NCBI GenBank assembly: GCA_002792915.1
Contig: PFPF01000053.1
Location: forward strand, 1-26,144
Source of the DNA: Candidatus Micrarchaeota archaeon CG_4_10_14_0_2_um_filter_60_11
Lineage (GTDB): Archaea > Micrarchaeota > Micrarchaeia > Norongarragalinales > Norongarragalinaceae
Length of the DNA: 26,144 nt
Direction: 5' to 3'
Position numbers and translations under genes: made by a program. The notes beneath the pieces were generated by a model that made no database searches, was not told the DNA's origin, and saw only the letters and a list, made by a program, of their open reading frames with translations. Shown here piece by piece: positions 14,563 to 20,555 of the stretch (positions are counted from its first letter, which is position 1; each line of letters starts with the position of its first letter).

Positions 14563-16209
14563 TCAGCGCTTGGGCTTGCGCGGCGGTTTCGCCTGCGGCT
14601 TTTGCGGCGTAACCGGCGGAATCTTTGCGGCGGGCTTGGCCTGCCCCTTGCCGGTGAGCTTCCTGAACAGGCGGTACGCCAGATAGGCGAGCAGCGCCAA
14701 AAACAGGAGGGGCATAATTACGGCTACGACCACCACGATGCCGAGCAGCACGAAGTCCGTGCTGTTTGGCTCGTAATCGGGGGATCCGGTTTCCGTGACG
14801 TTGTATTCGTGCGGCCCTATGGGCGGGATTTCACGGCGGTAGTACGCCGCGAAAACTTCGGTTTGCGTCTTGTTTATCTCGTCCTGGTCGATTGAGAGGT
14901 TCCCGACTTCGGCTTTGAACGCATTTTTTCCCTGCGACAACAGGGTCTGCCTGTACGGGTAGAGCAGCTCGTCGTCCAGCAGCTTTTTCCCGGTCGCCGA
15001 GCGCATGGCGTTAAGTATGAGCCCGGTTTCCTCGGGTGCGGTTGACGCCTCGCCCGAGCGCGAGAGTTCGGCCACCACCACCGGAAGCTTGTCGTCCCCG
15101 AACCTGCGGGCGAACGCGTTTATGATGAAGTGCGAGTAGGAATAGCCGAAGTCGCGTTCGGCCGTGGTCTGCTGGTCGTACGGCGTCCACTCGGGCGTCC
15201 ACTTTCCGCCGTCCAGGTAAAAGTCATCCAATTCGTTGAGCGGTATGCGCTTTGCGACGCTCACGAACGGGTAAGTCGTGCCGTTGAATGTTTTCTGCTT
15301 GACCACGTACGCGGTTTCGGGCGTCATGCCCTCTTCCAAGTCGTAGGCGCGGAAGGCCACGAAGTTGCTCACGCCTTCCTTGAACCAGGACGAGTTCTGC
15401 ACGGGCAGCGTTCCCATGAAGCCGTGCGTGGTTTCGTGCAGCACGGTCTGCATGAAATTGGGCAGGCCGTACCACGACGAGTTCATGAACGAGTGCTTGA
15501 GGCGTATGAGGCACGCGCCGGAGTAGTCGCCCGCGAAATTGGCAAGCATTTCGTCAGGAACGCTTGCCACTATGAAGCGGCTGCAAACGGGCGTCAAGCC
15601 CGTGAGGTTGCCGACGAGCCAGTAATACCGTTCGGCTTGCCTGAAAAACTGGGAGTAATCCTCGCCTTGCGGCGCGTAAACCGCGTAATGCGGGAATTCG
15701 CCCAGCGCGTATCCCTTTTCATCGTCCGCGACGTAGTTCGCGCGCAGGTAAACGCCGCCCGCTTTTGTTATCAATCCGTTGTCCGCCGCGGGTTCCGAGG
15801 CGAACAGCTTCGAGTGCTCGAAGTGCATGCGCACCTGCGTCTCTTCGCCCGAGAAGCCGCTCAAGCTCAAGCCCGCATGGCAAACCGGGCCGTAACAGTC
15901 CGACGCGTTCGCGCGAGAGAACCGCGCCCTTATTTCCTGCCCGTTCTCCGTGCTCGTCGAGTAAAACTTGACCTTGCCGCCGTCCACCCAGTATTCAAGC
16001 GGCCCGCGCGCGTCGTAAACCCCGACCACTTCGGTGCCGGGAGGGAGCCACCACGCGTACTCGGTGAACGCCCAGTCCAGGTGAATGTTGGCGTCGATTT
16101 CCACAGAGCCGTTGCCGTGGAAATAAACGTCGTAGGAAACGCCCGCAACTGCGCCGCAAGAGCCGGCTGCCGCAAGCAAGAGCAAAAACGCGAGGGCAGG
16201 CAAGCGCAT
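14563..16209 (-). CDS. Membrane-anchored HExxH (gluzincin) peptidase
   Basis: The product has 548 residues. A signal peptide (MRLPALAFLLLLAAAGSCG) precedes a beta-rich N-terminal domain (~22-175). The metallopeptidase region has H258-E259-T-T-H262 in LHETTHGFMG, followed by E278 in WFKEGVSNF. This is the zinc-binding arrangement of M1/M61-like gluzincins. A helical region runs to ~460. One transmembrane helix (~485-515) is followed by a basic, Pro/Lys-rich tail on the cytoplasmic side. The active site therefore faces outside. Several Cys (105, 110, 209, 233) may form disulfides. Start ATG 16209 is 26 bases from a TATA-like box. Surface-protein or peptide processing is the likely role; the substrate is unknown. 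Confidence 0.85.
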   Translation of the reverse strand: MRLPALAFLLLLAAAGSCGAVAGVSYDVYFHGNGSVEIDANIHLDWAFTEYAWWLPPGTEVVGVYDARGPLEYWVDGGKVKFYSTSTENGQEIRARFSRANASDCYGPVCHAGLSLSGFSGEETQVRMHFEHSKLFASEPAADNGLITKAGGVYLRANYVADDEKGYALGEFPHYAVYAPQGEDYSQFFRQAERYYWLVGNLTGLTPVCSRFIVASVPDEMLANFAGDYSGACLIRLKHSFMNSSWYGLPNFMQTVLHETTHGFMGTLPVQNSSWFKEGVSNFVAFRAYDLEEGMTPETAYVVKQKTFNGTTYPFVSVAKRIPLNELDDFYLDGGKWTPEWTPYDQQTTAERDFGYSYSHFIINAFARRFGDDKLPVVVAELSRSGEASTAPEETGLILNAMRSATGKKLLDDELLYPYRQTLLSQGKNAFKAEVGNLSIDQDEINKTQTEVFAAYYRREIPPIGPHEYNVTETGSPDYEPNSTDFVLLGIVVVVAVIMPLLFLALLAYLAYRLFRKLTGKGQAKPAAKIPPVTPQKPQAKPPRKPKR

Positions 16210-16230
16210 GCGATCCTGACAGAAGCGGCC

Positions 16231-16239
16231 CTTTTTATT
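16231..16239 (-). promoter_or_regulatory. TATA-like box for the HExxH peptidase
   Basis: CAATAAAAAG on the minus strand is centred about 26 bases before ATG 16209. A similar AATAAAAG lies directly upstream (16241-16249) and could be an alternative. Confidence 0.45.
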
Positions 16240-16305
16240 GCTTTTATTCGCCCCGCAGCCGCGCGCGCGGGCCGGCCGGGCTGCCGCCTGCGCCCCACCT
16301 GCAAC

Positions 16306-16313
16306 GGTTATTA
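16306..16313 (+). promoter_or_regulatory. TATA-like box for aMBF1
   Basis: TTATTAAT is centred 39 bases before ATG 16349. Transcription would begin near 16336, leaving a short leader with a G6 run (16336-16341) 7 bases before the ATG that could serve as the ribosome-binding site. Confidence 0.45.
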
Positions 16314-16348
16314 ATTTGCGCGCGCTTTGGTTAACGGGGGGCTATCCA

Positions 16349-16816
16349 ATGGCTGAATGCGGGGTTTGCGGGGCTGACGAGGCGATAGGCACCGCCGAAG
16401 TCGAGGGAGCGCGCATCGCGGTTTGCCGGCGCTGTTCGCGGTTCGGCGGGAAACTCGAACTCTTTCAGGCGTACGCGCCGCAATTCCGCCAGTTCGCGCC
16501 CAGGCAAAAAACGCCCAAAGCCGAGTACGAGCTGGTTGAAGACTACGCGGCGCGCATCGCGAAAGCCCGCGAGGCAAAGGGCTGGACGCGAAAGGAGCTG
16601 GCGGCGAAAGTCGCCATGCACGAGAACGACATCAACTCTTTCGAGCAGAACCGCGTCAAGCCCTTGGAAGCACAGGCGCGCAAGCTCGAGTACGCGCTCG
16701 ACGTCAAGCTGCTGTCGCCCAAGGTTGCCGAGGATTCAACGCGGCCTGCCGCCGCATTGCCGGCTGCCGCAGTGGGAGAGCCCACGCTCGCGGACTACTT
16801 GAAAAAAAAATATTAA
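16349..16816 (+). CDS. Multiprotein bridging factor aMBF1
   Basis: The product has 155 residues, the usual length. It starts with a zinc ribbon (C4, C7, C26, C29: ECGVCG and VCRRCSRFG). A linker leads to a Cro/Xre-type helix-turn-helix (~70-130: DYAARIAKAREAKGWTRKELAAK, then ENDINSFEQNRVKPL and ARKLEYALDVKL). This order defines archaeal MBF1, a conserved protein tied to transcription and ribosome-associated functions. ATG 16349 is chosen because the zinc ribbon begins there; the frame is open farther upstream from ATG 16238 but has no family similarity. The C-terminal codons LKKKY include an A9 tract that terminates the opposing hsp20. The stop is one base from the hsp20 stop. Confidence 0.93.
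   Translation: MAECGVCGADEAIGTAEVEGARIAVCRRCSRFGGKLELFQAYAPQFRQFAPRQKTPKAEYELVEDYAARIAKAREAKGWTRKELAAKVAMHENDINSFEQNRVKPLEAQARKLEYALDVKLLSPKVAEDSTRPAAALPAAAVGEPTLADYLKKKY
16802..16810 (-). terminator. T9 terminator of hsp20 inside the aMBF1 3' end
   Basis: The minus strand has nine T in a row, starting 8 bases beyond the hsp20 stop. The same bases are three Lys codons of aMBF1 on the plus strand. Confidence 0.55.
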
Positions 16817-16817
16817 C

Positions 16818-17324
16818 TCAATTGATTTTGATTGCCTTGCCCTTGGGCTTCGCCTTGGGCAGCACGACTTCCAGTATGCCGTTCTTGAGCGTCGCCTTGA
16901 CTTCCGAACTCTTGACTTCCTCGGGCAGCCTGACCGTCTTCGCGTAGCGGCGGTCCGGGTCGGTCACGCGCACGCTCAATTCCGAGTTTTCAACGGTCAA
17001 GTGCAAATGCTGGCGGTCAACGCCCGGCAATTCCATTATCACGCGGACTTCCTTTTCGCCGTCAATCAAGTCGACCAGCGGCTCCCTCTCGTTTTGCACG
17101 CCGCCCTCTTTTTTGACGTTGCCGAACTCCTGCACGCGCGGCTTGCCGTCGGGTCCCGTGGTGACGCTGAAGCCGTAAACCATCGGGTTGCCCGGCCCGG
17201 CGCGCGTGTTGCCCAATTGCCTGAACAAGTCTTGGAACGCGGCGTCGTTGGCGAAGAACTCGTTGAAGAACGAGTTCCCGAACAAGTCGTCGTCGAAAGG
17301 AAAACCAGCTTTTCTTTTAGCCAT
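16818..17324 (-). CDS. hsp20: Small heat shock protein Hsp20
   Basis: The product has 168 residues. The N-terminal region is Phe-rich (PFDDDLFGNSFFNEFFAND, then FQDLFRQLG), typical of the variable oligomer-forming arm. The alpha-crystallin domain spans ~75-160 (LVDLIDGEKEVRVIMELPGV, then SELSVRV and the late GILEVVLPKAK), and the C-terminal AIKI supplies the I-x-I anchor. It acts as an ATP-independent holdase chaperone in the cytoplasm. ATG 17324 is preferred over ATG 17333 because GGTGG (17330-17334) lies 5 bases before it. The promoter lies in the gap shared with the divergent tRNA-Gln. Confidence 0.95.
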   Translation of the reverse strand: MAKRKAGFPFDDDLFGNSFFNEFFANDAAFQDLFRQLGNTRAGPGNPMVYGFSVTTGPDGKPRVQEFGNVKKEGGVQNEREPLVDLIDGEKEVRVIMELPGVDRQHLHLTVENSELSVRVTDPDRRYAKTVRLPEEVKSSEVKATLKNGILEVVLPKAKPKGKAIKIN

Positions 17325-17358
17325 TATAACCACCCTTTAAGCCTTAAACGAAGCAAAC

Positions 17359-17368
17359 CAATTTAACC
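17359..17368. promoter_or_regulatory. AT box shared by hsp20 and tRNA-Gln
   Basis: CAATTTAACC is centred 30 bases before the tRNA-Gln 5' end on the plus strand. On the minus strand (GGTTAAATTG) it would start transcription near 17338, just upstream of the hsp20 Shine-Dalgarno site. Confidence 0.45.
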
Positions 17369-17393
17369 GTTCCCAGCCTTTTTATTCCGCGGT

Positions 17394-17466
17394 AGCCCCG
17401 TCGTCTAGCGGTCAAGGATGCGGGCCTTTGAAGCCTGAGACGGCAGTTCGAGTCTGCCCGGGGCTA
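17394..17466 (+). tRNA. tRNA-Gln (anticodon TTG)
   Basis: The gene folds as a full cloverleaf. The 7-bp acceptor stem pairs AGCCCCG (17394-17400) with CGGGGCT (17459-17465), followed by discriminator A 17466. The anticodon stem pairs CGGGC with GCCTG around the loop CTTTGAA, with anticodon TTG at 17428-17430. The T arm is GGCAG-TTCGAGT-CTGCC (17442-17458) with a variable region of 4 bases. No intron and no encoded CCA are present. In archaea this tRNA is normally charged through Glu-tRNA(Gln) and the GatDE amidotransferase. Confidence 0.95.
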
Positions 17467-17470
17467 TCAG

Positions 17471-17478
17471 TTTTTTTT
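17471..17478 (+). terminator. T8 terminator after tRNA-Gln
   Basis: A run of eight T lies five bases after the tRNA-Gln 3' end, a typical archaeal tRNA terminator. Confidence 0.65.
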
Positions 17479-17502
17479 GAATCAGCCCGCCGGATGCAGC
17501 CC

Positions 17503-17958
17503 TTATTTGGTTCCCAGCTGGTGTCTTATTCTTTCTCTTTCGTTCGACGCGGCGCGCGCGGCCAAGTTTTCAGAGCGCTCGGCCTTGATTGCGAACGCGG
17601 TTATCATCCGCTTGAAGTCCTTGATTTCGCCTTCAGTTACCGCGTGCTTGTTCGGGAACGCGAACGAGATGTGCGGGTTGGCGCCCTTGATTAGCTTGAC
17701 TTCCATCGTGTTGGGCGAAAAAAAGTTCCTGAACCAGCCCACGATCCCCCCGTGTTTTTGTTCCCGCGTGTAAATGCGGTGACCCTCGGGGGTAATATTG
17801 CCCTCGAAGCCGTGCGTTGTGAGATTGGAGAGCTCGCCGTCGAGCTGGTCCAGCATGCCGGGCTCCACGAATACGCGCAGGCGGTTGCCTATCACCTCGT
17901 GCTTGAAGTTGAGGGAGTTCCGCCTGAGCTGTTCGAATGCAGTTGCCGGTTCAGCCAT
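17503..17958 (-). CDS. Hypothetical protein, mixed alpha/beta
   Basis: The product has 151 residues, no membrane segment. An N-terminal segment (FKHEVIGNRLRVFVEPGML) suggests two strands and a turn. A central region (HGGIVGWFRNFFSPNTMEVKL) is aromatic, and the last third (RMITAFAIKAERSENLAARAASNERERIRHQ) is a charged helix. Start ATG 17958 is 30 bases from a TATA-like box, implying a leaderless mRNA. The stop lies 25 bases beyond the tRNA-Gln T8 on the other strand, so the two units converge. The family is not recognised. Confidence 0.7.
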   Translation of the reverse strand: MAEPATAFEQLRRNSLNFKHEVIGNRLRVFVEPGMLDQLDGELSNLTTHGFEGNITPEGHRIYTREQKHGGIVGWFRNFFSPNTMEVKLIKGANPHISFAFPNKHAVTEGEIKDFKRMITAFAIKAERSENLAARAASNERERIRHQLGTK

Positions 17959-17983
17959 CGCTGCTTATTTCGTTTTTCGAAGG

Positions 17984-17993
17984 CTTTAAATCC
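17984..17993 (-). promoter_or_regulatory. TATA-like box for the 17958 gene
   Basis: GGATTTAAAG on the minus strand is centred 30 bases before ATG 17958. The divergent eS17 gene probably uses its own AT box (CTATTATC, about 18004-18011), so these two promoters are close but separate. Confidence 0.45.
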
Positions 17994-18054
17994 TTTCTTT
18001 GCCCTATTATCGAGTTCACGGTCACTACCGTTTGGAGTTAAGGTGATTTTTTCA

Positions 18055-18258
18055 ATGGGCAGGCAAAAGGGAAAGCACTTGCACACGGCTGCGAAGAAGC
18101 TCTACGCCGAGTTCCCGGGCAAGTTCGGCGACAATTTCGAGGACAGCAAGAAGAAGCTCAACGAGCTGGAAGCCGTCACCTACTCCAAGGTCGAGCGCAA
18201 CAAGCTCGCGGGCGCGGTCGCGCGCCTCGTCAAGTCAGCCAAGCAAAAAGGCGAGTGA
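18055..18258 (+). CDS. rps17e: Ribosomal protein eS17
   Basis: The product has 67 residues, the usual archaeal size of this small-subunit protein found in archaea and eukaryotes. Matching family features are the MGR start, a KLYAEFPGKFGDNFEDSKKKL stretch corresponding to the usual E-x-F/Y-P-x-K-F-x-x-D-F-x-x-N-K-K pattern, and the closing ERNKLAGAVARLVK, matching the R-N-x-I-A-G-Y-V-T-R-L-V pattern. Start ATG 18055 has AGGTGA (18041-18046) upstream. The TGA stop is directly followed by the GTG of the next gene, so translation is probably coupled. Confidence 0.87.
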   Translation: MGRQKGKHLHTAAKKLYAEFPGKFGDNFEDSKKKLNELEAVTYSKVERNKLAGAVARLVKSAKQKGE

Positions 18259-18654
18259 GTGCCGCAAGAGCTGGCCGAACTGCTGGTCAAGCGCCACGGT
18301 TTGGAGCCCGTTTCCGGCTCTTTCAACGGCCACGACGTGCTTCTGATTTTCAAGAGGTTCGGACCCGTCAGCCACGGGCGGCTGCAAGACGCGCTGACGG
18401 AATTGGTGCAACGCCACGGCTTCGTTAACGACGAGTTCGGCAACCACTTCGAAACCGAGCTGACCAAAGGCCTAAATTACGGCGGCGTGAACCACACCGT
18501 CGTCACGATAAAATGCCGTTCGCCGACTGGCAGGAAGCTGTTGGAGCACTTTTCCAACGAGTTCGGCCCGCAGGGCTACGTGGGCGACATGAAACGCGAG
18601 TTCGAGGAAAAGCGCCGCAGCGGCGGCGCGAAGCTCGAGCACCCGCCGCAATAA
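18259..18654 (+). CDS. Hypothetical protein coupled to eS17
   Basis: The product has 131 residues and starts at a GTG that abuts the eS17 stop, with no gap. It has an alpha/beta look with a strand (HDVLLIFKRF), a helix (LQDALTELVQRHG), a Gly/Asn-rich turn (LNYGGVNHTVVTIKC) and a charged C-terminus. No membrane segment or known motif is seen. Its direct coupling to a ribosomal protein suggests a translation-related role, which is inference from context. It converges on proS with a 1-base gap. Confidence 0.7.
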   Translation: MPQELAELLVKRHGLEPVSGSFNGHDVLLIFKRFGPVSHGRLQDALTELVQRHGFVNDEFGNHFETELTKGLNYGGVNHTVVTIKCRSPTGRKLLEHFSNEFGPQGYVGDMKREFEEKRRSGGAKLEHPPQ

Positions 18655-18655
18655 T

Positions 18656-20077
18656 TCAGTAGCTCTTCGCCAAGTAGATGGTTTCCTTTCCGCGCTTGCC
18701 GCAGTAAACGCACTTGCCGCCTTCCTTCGAGTCGAACGGCACCAGCCTTATCGTCGCGCCCGTCTCTTCCTTCACTGCCTCCTCGCAGCGCGGGTCGCCG
18801 CACCACGCGGCTTTCGCGAAGCCCTTCCTTATTTCCAGCGCCTCGCGCAGCTCTTCCAGATTCTCGACCGCGTGCGTGTGCTCCTGCGCGAACAGGCGCG
18901 CCTTTTGCAGCAGGTTTTCCTGGATTTCGTCCATGAGCGACTTGACTTTTTCCAGCACCGCGTCGTCAATGTAGAATTCCTTGAACCCGGTGTCGCGGCG
19001 CGCTATGGTCGCGCCCGTTTTTGCCAAATCCTTGACGCCGATTTCGATGCGCACGGGCACGCCCTTCAGTTCCCACTCGTTGAACTTCCAGCCCGGCGTC
19101 CTGTCGCTGTCGTCCACGAGTACGCTCAATCCCGCGGCTTGCAGCGCGACCGCGTGCCTCTGGCTCGCGAGCGTTGTGAGCGCCTTGTCCTCTTCGGTCT
19201 TGTAAATGGGTATTATCACGACTTGCAGCGGCGCGATTTTCGGGGGCAGCACGAGCCCGCGGTCGTCGCCGTGAAGCATGGCCACCGCGCCTATCAGCCG
19301 CGTGGAGACGCCCCACGAAGTCTGCCAGGCGTACTCCTCGCCGCCGGATTCCGTCTTGTACCTGATGTTGAAGATTTTCGCGAAATTTTGGCCCAGCTGG
19401 TGGCTGGTCCCGCATTGCAGCGCCTTGCCGTCCGGCATGATGGCTTCAATGGTTGTTGTGTAATCCGCGCCCGGGAATTTTTCCGCGTCCGTCTTTTTGC
19501 CCTGCAGCACTGGAATCGCCAGAAGCTCTTCGCAGACTTGCCTGTACCAGTCCAGCGCCTGTTTTACCTGCCCGTCCGCCTCCTGCTTGGTGGCGTGCGC
19601 GGTGTGCCCCTCCTGCCACAGGAACTCGCGCGTGCGGAGAAAAGGCTTCAAAGTTTTCGTGTCCCAGCGGATTATGTTGCACCACTGGTTGAGCTTGAGC
19701 GGCAGGTCGCGGTGCGACGAGACCCACTTCGAGTACATCGTGTACATTATGGTTTCGCTCGTGGGGCGCAAGGCGAGGCGTTCGCCCAGCTGTTCGTTGC
19801 CGCCGTGCGTCACCCACGCGACTTCGGGCACGAAGCCCGCGAAGTGCTCCGCCTCCTTCTTGAGGAGCGACTCGGGCACGAACATAGGGAAGTAAGCGTT
19901 CTGCACCCCCGCCTCCTTGAAGCGGCAGTCCAAAAAACGCTGGATTTGCTCCCACACGAAGTACGCGCGCGGGCGTATCGCCATGGTGCCCTGCACCGGC
20001 GCGTAATCCATCAGCTCGGCTTTCTGCACGAGCTCCAGATACCATTCGGAAAAGTTTTCGGTTTTCTTGTTGTCCAT
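18656..20077 (-). CDS. proS: Prolyl-tRNA synthetase, archaeal/eukaryotic type
   Basis: The product has 473 residues and is a class II enzyme of the archaeal/eukaryotic form without the bacterial editing insertion. Recognisable features are GTMAIRPRAYFVWEQIQ (~30-46), LRPTSE (103-108), motif 2 RTREFLWQEGHTAHA (148-162), the CGTSHQLGQNFAKIF block (~225), and the motif 3 region with AMLHGDDRGLVLPPKIAP. The C-terminal domain has a zinc-binding set (CGDPRCEE and CVYCGK), and the chain ends in LAKSY, with the terminal Tyr seen in the family. ATG 20077 lies 7 bases after the DUF350 stop. It is the last gene of the ileS-DUF350-proS operon. Confidence 0.97.
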   Translation of the reverse strand: MDNKKTENFSEWYLELVQKAELMDYAPVQGTMAIRPRAYFVWEQIQRFLDCRFKEAGVQNAYFPMFVPESLLKKEAEHFAGFVPEVAWVTHGGNEQLGERLALRPTSETIMYTMYSKWVSSHRDLPLKLNQWCNIIRWDTKTLKPFLRTREFLWQEGHTAHATKQEADGQVKQALDWYRQVCEELLAIPVLQGKKTDAEKFPGADYTTTIEAIMPDGKALQCGTSHQLGQNFAKIFNIRYKTESGGEEYAWQTSWGVSTRLIGAVAMLHGDDRGLVLPPKIAPLQVVIIPIYKTEEDKALTTLASQRHAVALQAAGLSVLVDDSDRTPGWKFNEWELKGVPVRIEIGVKDLAKTGATIARRDTGFKEFYIDDAVLEKVKSLMDEIQENLLQKARLFAQEHTHAVENLEELREALEIRKGFAKAAWCGDPRCEEAVKEETGATIRLVPFDSKEGGKCVYCGKRGKETIYLAKSY

Positions 20078-20084
20078 TTTTCGC

Positions 20085-20549
20085 TCACGCCTTCGGCAGG
20101 CCCGCCTGGATGATTATCGTGACCGAGTACAACAGCGCGCCGTACAGCAGCGCGACCGCCACGTTGCCCCTCTTTATTTCCGCCGTCGTGTTGAATCCGC
20201 GGCGCAGTATGCGCGCCATGAGCCAGTACGCCATCGCCTGCACCACTATGGTGAAGCCCACGGCAAGCAGCAGGCTGGCGTAGTCCGTCGCGAACTCGAG
20301 CCACTCGCCGGGCTGGAGGGGGATTATCACGGTTTCCAGCTGCTCGGCCACTATTATCGCGACGCTCAAAATCACGGCGCCTACGAGTATGCCGACCGCC
20401 GCGTTGCCTTGGCGGACTTCCTTCAGGTTGCTCATGCCGGGCGTCAGGCGGTCGAAGACTTTCAACGCGAAGTACTGCGCGATTACCGCGAGCAGGACCG
20501 CAAGCAGGATGCGGAATCCCTCGACGACCAACAATTCAAAGAGCGCCAT
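20085..20549 (-). CDS. DUF350 family membrane protein, duplicated
   Basis: The product has 154 residues with four predicted transmembrane helices in two similar halves. Each half holds the family motif with a charged turn before a hydrophobic helix: EVRQGNAAVGILVGAVILSV (first) and EIKRGNVAVALLYGALLYSV (second). The halves therefore arose by internal duplication. DUF350 proteins are small inner-membrane proteins of unknown function. ATG 20549 is 6 bases after the ileS stop and the proS start is 7 bases downstream, so all three are probably one transcript. No link between DUF350 and tRNA charging is established. Confidence 0.88.
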   Translation of the reverse strand: MALFELLVVEGFRILLAVLLAVIAQYFALKVFDRLTPGMSNLKEVRQGNAAVGILVGAVILSVAIIVAEQLETVIIPLQPGEWLEFATDYASLLLAVGFTIVVQAMAYWLMARILRRGFNTTAEIKRGNVAVALLYGALLYSVTIIIQAGLPKA

Positions 20550-20555
20550 AGCAAA

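Noticed and set aside
16238..16348. N-terminal extension of aMBF1 from ATG 16238
   Set aside because: The extension overlaps the TATA-like box, is Ala/Arg/Pro low-complexity, and precedes the zinc ribbon that normally opens the protein.
18872..20113. Long plus-strand open frame opposite proS
   Set aside because: Shadow of proS; composition is Arg/Val/Ala-rich and no family signature is seen.
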